From Acidobacteriota bacterium (GTDB lineage Bacteria; Acidobacteriota; Terriglobia; Acidiferrales; UBA7541), in assembly GCA_003161495.1 (NCBI GenBank), contig PMOP01000252.1:9622-21041 (forward strand): a DNA stretch of 11,420 nt. The letters run 5' to 3'. The notes under the pieces were generated by a model, which was not told the DNA's origin, did not search any database, and saw only the letters and a list, made by a program, of their open reading frames with translations. The position numbers and the translations under genes were made by a program. This document shows positions 5,694 through 11,420 of this stretch, in pieces. The number at the start of each line of letters is the position of its first letter. Positions within the stretch are counted from its first letter, which is position 1.

Positions 5694-5900
5694 ATGTCTT
5701 CCCATACGTGCCTCGACTGTGATTCCATTGGCGACGGAAGCTGTCCCGTTTGCCACGGCATAGGAATGCTTTCTGGAGACAGCGCTTCCGGAGCGTACGG
5801 CGAATCGGCTGGCCGAGTATCTTGCGCTTCCTGCAATGGCAGCGGCGAGTGCCAGAAATGCGATGGAAGCGGCCAGGTCGAGGTTGGCGGCGAAGGGTAA
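5694..5900 (+). CDS. Small zinc-finger protein with four CxxC motifs (DnaJ central-domain-like)
   Basis: A 68-aa cytosolic protein. The ATG at 5694 is preferred over an in-frame ATG at 5640 because AGGAGGT (5682-5688) lies 5 bases before it and because the Cys-rich part then starts at once. Four CxxC knuckles are visible: CLDC (6-9), CPVCHGIG (17-24), CASCNGSG (44-51) and CQKCDGSG (53-60). The last three carry the Gly pattern of the DnaJ/HSP40 zinc-binding region. Two zinc ions are the expected load. There is no J domain and no peptide-binding domain, so it is not a DnaJ. It might be a stand-alone zinc-ribbon or disulphide-related helper; the role is unknown. The middle 25-43 is Ser/Gly/Ala-rich and likely a flexible linker. 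It lies alone between a palindromic repeat and a convergent propeller gene. Confidence 0.8.
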   Translation: MSSHTCLDCDSIGDGSCPVCHGIGMLSGDSASGAYGESAGRVSCASCNGSGECQKCDGSGQVEVGGEG

Positions 5901-5966
5901 CAGCTTTCCTTGCGGCCTGCGATCGAGTGCAATTGGAGATCGCCCGGAAGCCTGCCCAGAATTTGC

Positions 5967-7067
5967 CTATTGCACTGCGAAGACCAGGACCTCCGCGCAC
6001 GTTGCCCCGTGCGGAGGCACAGCCACGAAATACTCATTCAACGCCGGAACGAGTAATCCGGTCTTGCCCAGCGGACCTGTAGGAATCTTCCCGATCGCCT
6101 GAAAGTGGTCGGCATCGGTTTCCTTAAAAACGTTGACGAAGCCCTCGCCCGTTGCCACGTAAACCCTTTTGCTAGCCGGATCGAATACCATGTCGTCGAC
6201 GCCAGTGGAAATTGGAAAATTCTGCAGAACTTTTCCGGTATCGGAATCGAGCACATTCATATTGCCGTCGCGGCACGCGGCGAAGAGCCGGTGATTTTTT
6301 TCGTCAATCGCAACGGATGCGTTGATTTTACAGGTCAGCGGCCAGACTGCCGCTACCGAATTGCTCTTGCGGTCAATCACGCCAATGGAATTCTTCTCCG
6401 TCATATTCAGAAAGAGGCGCGATCCTGATTTCTCGACCACCATGGCTTCCAGTCGATTGGAATCGATCTTGATCTGGCCTACCTTTTCGCCTGTATCCGT
6501 GTTCACGATTTCCAGGAAGGTGTGGTCGAGTTTTGCATCCAGGCCGCCATCCGCGATGTACAGATCGTGCGTCACGGGATCATATCCGGTGGCATCCGAA
6601 TCCGCCAAAAGCTTGACGGTTTTCAACAATTCGTACGTGGTTCCGTTGAAAATTTTCAAATCGCCGTCGGAGCCGTCCGTCACGAAAATCCTGTCGATGT
6701 CGGCGCGGTACACGACGGAATGCCCGACGCCGATTCCCTTGATGCTATGCACAAATTTGCCGCTGCGAATATCGTAGACCTCGATCGTTTTGTTATCTTC
6801 CGGAACGACGAAGAGTCGGCTGTTTTTCAGGTCGGGCGTGAGGTGATCGAAATGGTTCTGCACGCCGACCATTCGCGTCGTCGTCAAATTTTTGGCGAGC
6901 TGATCCGCGGAAACATCGGGCTCGCCGCTGCGAATATCCTTGAGCTCGATGGTCTTAACCAATTTCAGCGGAGCAGTTTCCTCTGCAAACACAAATGCGC
7001 GCGGCGCCGTCCACGCAAGGATCGCGAGCGCGGCAACCCAGAACAAATACCGTGGATACGAACGCAT
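5967..7067 (-). CDS. Secreted YVTN/YncE-like beta-propeller protein
   Basis: A 366-aa exported protein. The signal peptide is MRSYPRYLFWVAALAILAWT followed by a cut near VFA-EE (residue 28). From about 38 onward come repeated blades of the 40-residue YVTN type, for example NKTIEVYDIRSGKFVHSIKG, RIFVTDGSDGDLKIFNGTTY, RLFAACRDGNMNVLDSDTGK and RVYVATGEGFVNVFKETD, enough for a 6-7 bladed propeller. Such proteins bind DNA, metals or partners in the periplasm, and no enzyme activity is implied. The start at 7067 is chosen because the signal peptide begins there and a G-rich GGGGTG lies 5 bases upstream; an in-frame ATG at 7124 would add 19 residues with no ribosome binding site. The stop is TAG. 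It converges with the zinc-finger gene and diverges from the Dps gene. Confidence 0.85.
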   Translation of the reverse strand: MRSYPRYLFWVAALAILAWTAPRAFVFAEETAPLKLVKTIELKDIRSGEPDVSADQLAKNLTTTRMVGVQNHFDHLTPDLKNSRLFVVPEDNKTIEVYDIRSGKFVHSIKGIGVGHSVVYRADIDRIFVTDGSDGDLKIFNGTTYELLKTVKLLADSDATGYDPVTHDLYIADGGLDAKLDHTFLEIVNTDTGEKVGQIKIDSNRLEAMVVEKSGSRLFLNMTEKNSIGVIDRKSNSVAAVWPLTCKINASVAIDEKNHRLFAACRDGNMNVLDSDTGKVLQNFPISTGVDDMVFDPASKRVYVATGEGFVNVFKETDADHFQAIGKIPTGPLGKTGLLVPALNEYFVAVPPHGATCAEVLVFAVQ

Positions 7068-7172
7068 CTGTACACCCCACCCCTTAAAATTTGAAAAAGC
7101 GCTGTCCGGCAATTCCTGAATCATAGCACGCGTTTGATCGGGCTACAAAAACTCAGATTGGGTCCCTTCGCC

Positions 7173-7202
7173 TTGACAGGGGGCACAACGCGGGCGTATA
7201 CG
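7173..7202 (+). promoter_or_regulatory. Sigma-70-type promoter for the Dps-like gene
   Basis: A perfect TTGACA (7173-7178) is followed after 18 bases by TATACG (7197-7202), 4 of 6 matches. Transcription would start near 7209, giving a leader of about 40 bases before the ATG at 7249. It is the best housekeeping-type promoter in the window and overlaps the region shared with the divergent propeller gene. Confidence 0.55.
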
Positions 7203-7248
7203 AGAAGTGACCCTGTTCGCGGCCGCAGATATTCAAGGAGGCATCTTA

Positions 7249-7890
7249 ATGAGCACAAAAAAGCGGGACGTTGGAACACGCATCAGCCAACTGGAAGATG
7301 GGACGCAGCGCGCCAAGCCCATCCTGCACCAGCACGCCAGGGAGATACAGCCCTACGGAAAAATCGCAAAATTGCCGATCGCTCTCGATGAGACCGCCTG
7401 TGAATCGAGCATCAACAACCTGAATCAAATTCTGGCGGACACCATGACCTTGCGCGACATGTACAAGAAGCATCATTGGCAGGTCGCGGGCGCCACTTTT
7501 TACCAGCTCCATTTGCTTTTTGATAAGCATCACGGCGAGCAGGACGAAATGGTCGACACCATCGCCGAACGCATTCAACTTCTCGGCGGCGTCAGCATCG
7601 CCATGGCGGCGGACGTTGCGGAAACGACCATCATTCCGCGTCCTCCTCGTGGCAGGGAAGAAGCGCCCGTGCAGATTTCGCGACTTCTCGAAGCGCACGA
7701 GTTCATCCTGAAAGAAGCGCGCACGATGGCGCGGGAAGCCTCCGAAGTCGGCGACGATGGAACGAACGATCTGCTCGTGAGCGACATCATTCGCGGGAAC
7801 GAACTGCAGGTCTGGTTCCTCTCCGAGCATTTGGTGGCCGTGCCTCTGACGCATCCCGAGCAAGCCAAAGTCGCGTCATCCGGGAGTTAA
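7249..7890 (+). CDS. dps: Dps-like ferritin, DNA-protecting iron-storage protein
   Basis: A 213-aa cytosolic protein of the Dps/miniferritin family, which forms 12-mer shells, oxidises Fe(II) with hydrogen peroxide and guards DNA. The inter-subunit ferroxidase residues fit exactly with the spacing known from E. coli Dps: His76 (HHWQVAG), His88 and Asp92 (LHLLFDKHH), Asp103 and Glu107 (VDTIAERI). The core runs from about 53 to 198 in four helices. The first 50 residues are an extension rich in Lys, Arg and Gln, so the protein is longer than the usual 160-170 aa; such tails often bind DNA. ATG 7249 is set by AAGGAGG (7235-7241), 7 bases upstream. Palindromic repeat copy C starts 6 bases after the stop. 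Confidence 0.93.
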   Translation: MSTKKRDVGTRISQLEDGTQRAKPILHQHAREIQPYGKIAKLPIALDETACESSINNLNQILADTMTLRDMYKKHHWQVAGATFYQLHLLFDKHHGEQDEMVDTIAERIQLLGGVSIAMAADVAETTIIPRPPRGREEAPVQISRLLEAHEFILKEARTMAREASEVGDDGTNDLLVSDIIRGNELQVWFLSEHLVAVPLTHPEQAKVASSGS

Positions 7891-7895
7891 ATCCA

Positions 7896-7967
7896 GTGGC
7901 GCAGGCTTCAGCCTGTGGGGTTTGGTCCTTGCAAGAACTAAACCCCACAGGCTGAAGCCTGCGCCAC
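7896..7967. repeat. Palindromic intergenic repeat, copy C (perfect 28-bp arms)
   Basis: Bases 7896-7923 and 7940-7967 are perfect inverted copies, arm core GCAGGCTTCAGCCTGTGGGG, around a 16-base centre that itself contains CTTGCAAG (7928-7935). It is the best-preserved copy. It sits between the stop of the Dps gene and the 3' end of the convergent reductase gene, where it could mark the end of both transcripts. Confidence 0.9.
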
Positions 7968-7989
7968 ATATACCATTCCCAATTTCAAA

Positions 7990-8886
7990 TTACGGCTTAT
8001 TTGCCCCTGCCGATTTTCCGCGAATCATCGCAACAAGTTCCCGCGTGACCGGTACGTCGATGCCATGTTCCTCCGCGCGCCGAAGGATCGCTCCGGCGAT
8101 GGCGTCCAGCTCGGGCGGTTTTCCCGCGGCGACGTCTTTCTGCATCGAGCTGCGCCCTCCCGGAGGAGTTTTACCAAAAAACGCAATGATCGCCGTAGCA
8201 TCGAGCGGCGTTCCGCTGGCCGTCCCCACGGCGGCCACTTCGCGAACAACGGCTTCCAGCCTCTTCCGCCATGCAGGGTCGCCGTTCACTTCGCCGATGG
8301 TCAACCCAGAAGCCGAAGTCGTCAGCGCAAACGGAGCGAGGATGGAGAGTTTCGTCCAAAGCAGTTTCATCTCATCCGCGACGAATTGGCAGGTGAAGCC
8401 AAACTTCCTGAATTCCTCGGCCGTGGACGCCAGCCTGCTTTCGCCGATGGAGGAAAACGCAACGCGAATAGTCATGCCGCGATGAATAATTTTTCCCGGC
8501 GCGGTCCTCTCGGCCTCCACGCCAATGCTTGCCGGAACAACTCGATCGTGTCCGAAGCGCGCGCGGAGCAGCGCGACATGATCGATCCCGTTCAACAGCG
8601 GTACAACCGCACCAATTTGATCGGGATTCACACTGACGCTGCGCAGCGCGGATTCGAGCTGCGTGGCTTTTACCGTGATCCACAACACGTCGCATGGCGC
8701 GGCGAGGCTCGCGGCGCGATCCACGGGAACGCTGAAGGAGCCAAGGGGGCTCTCCAGCGAAAGCTCCGCGGGGTAATCCTTCAACGTCTCCGGCCGAAGC
8801 ACAAGCGTGACGGATTCTCCCGACTTCGCGAGCGCCACACCGATGAGCCCTCCCACGCCGCCTGCTCCCAGAATCGCGTGACGCAT
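7990..8886 (-). CDS. panE: 2-dehydropantoate 2-reductase family protein (ketopantoate reductase)
   Basis: The 298-aa cytosolic protein matches the PanE/ApbA family, which reduces ketopantoate to pantoate with NADPH in the pantothenate/CoA pathway. Seen are the N-terminal dinucleotide turn LGAGGVGG (6-13), the Lys in TVKATQLESAL (Lys73), the VVPLLNGIDH segment with Asn99, the WTKL motif with the expected catalytic Lys179, and the C-terminal pair Ser247/Glu259 (SSM...PELDAIAG), whose 12-residue spacing equals Ser244/Glu256 of the E. coli enzyme. ATG 8886 follows GGAGGA (8895-8890) at a short 3-base gap and starts directly with the Rossmann strand. An open frame extends further upstream to 9279, but it would cross repeat copy D and the next gene. 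Family paralogs with other 2-keto acids exist, so the substrate is not certain. Confidence 0.88.
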   Translation of the reverse strand: MRHAILGAGGVGGLIGVALAKSGESVTLVLRPETLKDYPAELSLESPLGSFSVPVDRAASLAAPCDVLWITVKATQLESALRSVSVNPDQIGAVVPLLNGIDHVALLRARFGHDRVVPASIGVEAERTAPGKIIHRGMTIRVAFSSIGESRLASTAEEFRKFGFTCQFVADEMKLLWTKLSILAPFALTTSASGLTIGEVNGDPAWRKRLEAVVREVAAVGTASGTPLDATAIIAFFGKTPPGGRSSMQKDVAAGKPPELDAIAGAILRRAEEHGIDVPVTRELVAMIRGKSAGANKP

Positions 8887-8900
8887 GTTTCCTCCATTTG

Positions 8901-8979
8901 GTAGGAAGGGCTTCAGTCTGTCTCGGCTGTGTGGCAGCAGGGCTGCCGCAAAAGCCCGACAGGCTGAAGCCCGTCCTAC
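8901..8979. repeat. Palindromic intergenic repeat, copy D (variant)
   Basis: Bases 8901-8922 and 8958-8979 form a 22-bp inverted repeat with 2 mismatches, arm core GGGCTTCAGTCTGTC. The outer ends are GTAGGA/TCCTAC instead of the GTGGC/GCCAC of copies A and C, and the 35-base centre carries its own hairpin GGCAGC (8933-8938)/GCTGCC (8942-8947). It lies upstream of the reductase start (minus strand) and 137 bases before the phosphorylase start. Confidence 0.8.
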
Positions 8980-9116
8980 TCCCGCCATTGTACGACGGCT
9001 TGAAATTTCATTCACTTTTCGTGTGGCGTAGCTTCCTTCGATATCAATGTAGATTACGAAACGCGCGCCGAGATCGGCTAGCAACCTGAGGGAGGCCGCA
9101 ATGTTATGATTTGAAT

Positions 9117-10847
9117 ATGGCAACGGAGAAGGGCGCGTCCAAGATCGCTTACTTCTGCATGGAGATCGCGCTGGATCCGGCGATTCCTTCCTATGGCGGA
9201 GGTTTGGGCATCCTGGCGGGCGATATGCTTCGCTCGGCAGCCGACCTGGAACTGCCCATGATCGCCATTTCTCTGGCATACCGAAACGGCTATTTCCGGC
9301 AGCGGTTGGATCAGCAAGGGAACCAAATCGAGGAGCCTGACCCGTGGCAGCCGGAAACCGTGCTTCCCCCGGTCGAAGTGGCGTTTACCGTACGCATCGA
9401 GGAGCGTGACGTTCACGTCCGCGCCTGGCGCTACAGCGTCCACGGCTTATCAGGATTTATCGTGCCCGTCTATCTGCTCGATACCGACTTGCCGGAGAAC
9501 TCCGATTACGACCGCACCCTTACCGATTCGCTCTACGGCGGCGACCCGCACTATCGCCTCTGCCAGGAAGTGCTGCTCGGAATTGGCGGTATCACTTTGC
9601 TGCGCCACCTGAATATTTCGCAAATCGGCAGCTATCACATGAACGAAGGGCACGCCGCGTTCCTGACACTGGCGATGCTGGAAGAGCAGCTGAAGCTTCG
9701 CAAGTACACCGTTGCCGTGGAAGCCGACATCGAAGTGGTGCGCCGCCACTGCGTGTTTACCACGCACACTCCCGTGGAAGCGGGCCATGACCGGTTTCCC
9801 TGGGACCTGGTTCACCAAGTGCTGGGCGAGTACAGGACCGGACTCCTGCAGCAAGCGGGCTTTGCCAATGCGAACATGCTCAATATGACCGACCTCGCCA
9901 TTCACTTTTCACGGTACGTGAACGGCGTGGCCATGCGGCACGGAGAAGTTTCGCAGCACATGTTCCCGCAATTTCCCATCCACGCGATTACGAATGGCGT
10001 CCATGCCGCGACGTGGGCTTCGCCGCAATTTCAGGAATTGTTCGATCGCGAGATTCCGGAATGGCGCCGCGATAACGCGTACATGCGTTACGCCGTCGGG
10101 ATTCCGGTCGAGGAAATCCGCAAGGCGCATTGTCTTGCCAAGGCCGCGCTGATCAAGGAAGTGCAGAAAAGAACCGGAATCCAACTGGATGATTCGGTGC
10201 TCACCATCGGCTTTGCTCGCCGCGCGGCTACTTATAAGCGCGCCGACCTGCTTTTCAAGGACGTCGAACGCCTGAAATTCATTGCTCAGTCGGCCGGCCC
10301 GATGCAGATTTTGTATGCCGGGAAAGCCCATCCCCATGACGGCGGCGGCAAAGCCCTGATCCAGCGCGTGATTCAGGCCGCTGCTTCCTTGAACGATAAT
10401 ATCAAAATTGTATACCTCGAGAACTACAACATGGCGCTGGCCAAGCTCATCACCGCCGGCGTCGATCTCTGGTTGAATACCCCGCAGCGCCCGCAGGAAG
10501 CTTCCGGCACCAGCGGCATGAAGGCGGCGCTAAATGGCGTCCCAAGCTTGAGCGTCCTGGACGGCTGGTGGGTGGAAGGTTGTGTCGAGGGCGTAACAGG
10601 ATGGGCCATCGGTTACGACACCAAAATCGTGGGCGACGAATCGGCGGCCGAGGTTGCCTCGCTTTACGACAAACTCGAACACCAGATCGTTCCCATGTTC
10701 TATCGCGCGCCCGAAGCCTACGCGGTCGTCATGCGATCATGCATCTCGCTGAATGCCAGCTTCTTCAATACTCACCGCATGCTGAGCCAGTACAAGGCCA
10801 ATGCCTATTCGCCCCGGGCCTTGATCAAGAAGGCAAAGGAAGTTTAA
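9117..10847 (+). CDS. glgP: Alpha-glucan phosphorylase, GT35 family, short form
   Basis: A 576-aa cytosolic enzyme that releases glucose 1-phosphate from glycogen or maltodextrin, with pyridoxal phosphate as cofactor. The N-terminal phosphate/glucan site appears as SYGGGLGILAGD (25-36). The middle has MNEGHAAFL, TTHTPVEAGHDRFP and AITNGVHAATW. The C-terminal lobe has FARRAATYKRADLLF, YAGKAHPHD, and the PLP pocket EASGTSGMKAALNG, in which Lys469 should bind the cofactor. The sequence belongs with the short bacterial/archaeal type of alpha-glucan phosphorylase rather than the 800-aa E. coli type. Start: ATG 9117 begins the conserved part two codons after an in-frame TTG at 9111. The only Shine-Dalgarno (GGGAGG, 9090-9095) is 21 bases away from ATG 9117, and two tiny reading frames lie between (see findings). 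Confidence 0.92.
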   Translation: MATEKGASKIAYFCMEIALDPAIPSYGGGLGILAGDMLRSAADLELPMIAISLAYRNGYFRQRLDQQGNQIEEPDPWQPETVLPPVEVAFTVRIEERDVHVRAWRYSVHGLSGFIVPVYLLDTDLPENSDYDRTLTDSLYGGDPHYRLCQEVLLGIGGITLLRHLNISQIGSYHMNEGHAAFLTLAMLEEQLKLRKYTVAVEADIEVVRRHCVFTTHTPVEAGHDRFPWDLVHQVLGEYRTGLLQQAGFANANMLNMTDLAIHFSRYVNGVAMRHGEVSQHMFPQFPIHAITNGVHAATWASPQFQELFDREIPEWRRDNAYMRYAVGIPVEEIRKAHCLAKAALIKEVQKRTGIQLDDSVLTIGFARRAATYKRADLLFKDVERLKFIAQSAGPMQILYAGKAHPHDGGGKALIQRVIQAAASLNDNIKIVYLENYNMALAKLITAGVDLWLNTPQRPQEASGTSGMKAALNGVPSLSVLDGWWVEGCVEGVTGWAIGYDTKIVGDESAAEVASLYDKLEHQIVPMFYRAPEAYAVVMRSCISLNASFFNTHRMLSQYKANAYSPRALIKKAKEV

Positions 10848-10930
10848 TCGCCCCGCTATTTCTGACGACTGATTCCGTGGGAAATCGATAACGTTCTCTT
10901 CTTCTGATAAAGCGCAAAACTTTTGAGGCA

Positions 10931-11049
10931 TTTCGGGTAGTACCTTCGATCTATAGACGTGCTCTGGCCCGAAACGTACCCTAATCCTTCGAGGCTAAGA
11001 ATTAGCCTCGGGCTCCGTCTCCAGATTGTTGCAGCCGGAGGCCTTGAGG
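10931..11049 (+). promoter_or_regulatory. Structured 5' leader of the PilZ gene, possible ribosome-site control
   Basis: Three stems can form. TTTCGGG (10931-10937) pairs with CCCGAAA (10968-10974). CGAGGCTAA (10990-10998) pairs perfectly with TTAGCCTCG (11002-11010) around GAA. CTCCG (11013-11017) pairs with CGGAG (11036-11040), which covers the Shine-Dalgarno GGAGG (11037-11041). GCCTC (11005-11009) from the second stem could instead pair with GAGGC (11038-11042). The pattern allows alternative folds at the ribosome binding site. No known riboswitch core was recognised, and short pairings can arise by chance in GC-rich DNA. Confidence 0.35.
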
Positions 11050-11420
11050 GTGTCAGCCGTGAATGAACTCCAACAAAGGATTTTTTCGCTGAAAGAGGAA
11101 GAGGCTTCGCCGGATCGTTCCGACCGGCGTCGCGAGCCTCGCGTCCAAGTCGATCGGCTGGTCTACGTCCAGCCCGCCAATTCAGGAATTGGGCATTTTG
11201 AAGAAGTTCGCAGCATGAGGGATCTGAGCCGCAGCGGTTTCTACTTCACTACGGAACGGGATTCCTACCAGCCCGGAATTCAACTGCACGTTGTGCCGGC
11301 GTTCGGATGCCTCAACCTGGAGTACCTCGGTGAAGTAGTAAGAGTCGAGCAGCTGCCCTTCGGGGAATTTGGCGTCGCCGTCCGTTTGATCCGCGTTGAG
11401 AAAATGGTGGCCACCGCCCG
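11050..11420 (+). CDS. PilZ-domain protein, N-terminal part (3' truncated by window edge)
   Basis: The frame is open to the window end, giving 123 full codons. PilZ domains bind cyclic di-GMP. Both binding motifs are seen: RRREPR (26-31), the RxxxR arginine element, and DLSRSG (58-63), the D/NxSxxG element, followed by the beta-strands expected of the barrel (GIQLHVVPAFG; GEVVRVEQLPFGEFGVAVRLI). The visible part probably covers nearly the whole domain. Start: GTG 11050 has GGAGG (11037-11041) 8 bases upstream; GTG 11059 with GAGGG (11046-11050) is an in-frame alternative that removes three residues. No signal peptide. Short PilZ proteins like this act as c-di-GMP effectors on motility, exopolysaccharide or surface traits; the target cannot be told. 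Confidence 0.88.
   Translation, partial: MSAVNELQQRIFSLKEEEASPDRSDRRREPRVQVDRLVYVQPANSGIGHFEEVRSMRDLSRSGFYFTTERDSYQPGIQLHVVPAFGCLNLEYLGEVVRVEQLPFGEFGVAVRLIRVEKMVATA

Noticed and set aside
5453..6037. A 194-codon minus-strand frame spanning repeat copy B
   Set aside because: It runs antisense through the phenylalanine hydroxylase and zinc-finger genes and contains the translated palindrome; it is a GC-rich shadow.
7181..7195. Sigma-54 site upstream of dps (GGCAC with GC 10 bases on)
   Set aside because: The -24 lacks TTGG context and the -12 is CGGGC; the TTGACA/TATACG promoter overlapping it is much better.
4045..8979. CRISPR array or integron attC sites from repeated palindromes
   Set aside because: Copies are separated by whole genes at irregular distances, no regular spacers, no cas or integrase genes, and ends lack the attC GTTRRRY pattern in register.
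8887..9279. N-terminal extension of the ketopantoate reductase up to 9279
   Set aside because: The extra part would be antisense to the phosphorylase start and cross repeat copy D. The family fold begins at MRHAILGAGG with a ribosome site just upstream.
1..11420. c-di-GMP signalling island, because EAL and PilZ genes flank the window
   Set aside because: They are over 10 kb apart with unrelated genes on alternating strands in between; no shared operon or regulatory site.

Overview
The window looks like chromosomal DNA of a G+C-rich soil-type bacterium, most plausibly an Acidobacteriota member. This is inferred from gene content (secreted beta-propellers with signal peptides, a Dps-type ferritin, a short GT35 alpha-glucan phosphorylase, EAL and PilZ proteins) and from the many palindromic 'GGCTTCAGCCTG' intergenic repeats. 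No 16S rRNA or other phylogenetic marker is present, so the assignment is an impression. There are no rRNA or tRNA genes, no CRISPR array, and no transposase or phage gene.

Layout. Bases 1-411 hold the C-terminal end of an EAL-domain c-di-GMP phosphodiesterase. A gene-poor stretch follows, with a strong hairpin and a good sigma-54 promoter candidate (648-664) ahead of a small 88-aa gene of unknown function (732-998). Next is a zinc-independent NADPH:quinone oxidoreductase-like gene (1214-2182). It converges with a minus-strand gene (2279-3559) for a secreted protein with a cytochrome c-like CxxCH segment joined to a streptogramin-lyase-type propeller. A long hairpin repeat lies between the two. 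The gene-free stretch 3560-4152 holds a convincing minus-strand intrinsic terminator, an AT-rich block and a degenerate palindromic repeat; it may encode a small RNA or an attenuated leader.

From 4153 to 5900 three plus-strand genes follow, each with a strong Shine-Dalgarno sequence: a secreted SnoaL/DUF4440-like protein, phenylalanine 4-hydroxylase, and a 68-aa four-CxxC zinc-finger protein. A secreted YVTN/YncE-like propeller (5967-7067) lies on the minus strand, divergent from a Dps-like ferritin (7249-7890). A 2-dehydropantoate 2-reductase family gene (7990-8886) is on the minus strand, and an alpha-glucan phosphorylase (9117-10847) on the plus strand. The window ends inside a PilZ-domain gene (from 11050) preceded by a leader with several possible stems, one covering the ribosome binding site.

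The genes do not form one pathway. They are mostly single-gene units of housekeeping, stress and envelope function on alternating strands, separated by hairpins. The two c-di-GMP-related genes sit at opposite ends and are probably not functionally linked by position. The most interesting signals are non-coding: four copies of a REP-like palindrome (two starting within 6 bases of a stop codon), the second hairpin repeat, the candidate minus-strand RNA with terminator, the sigma-54 site, and the PilZ leader. I see no evidence for a defence system or a new multi-gene system.
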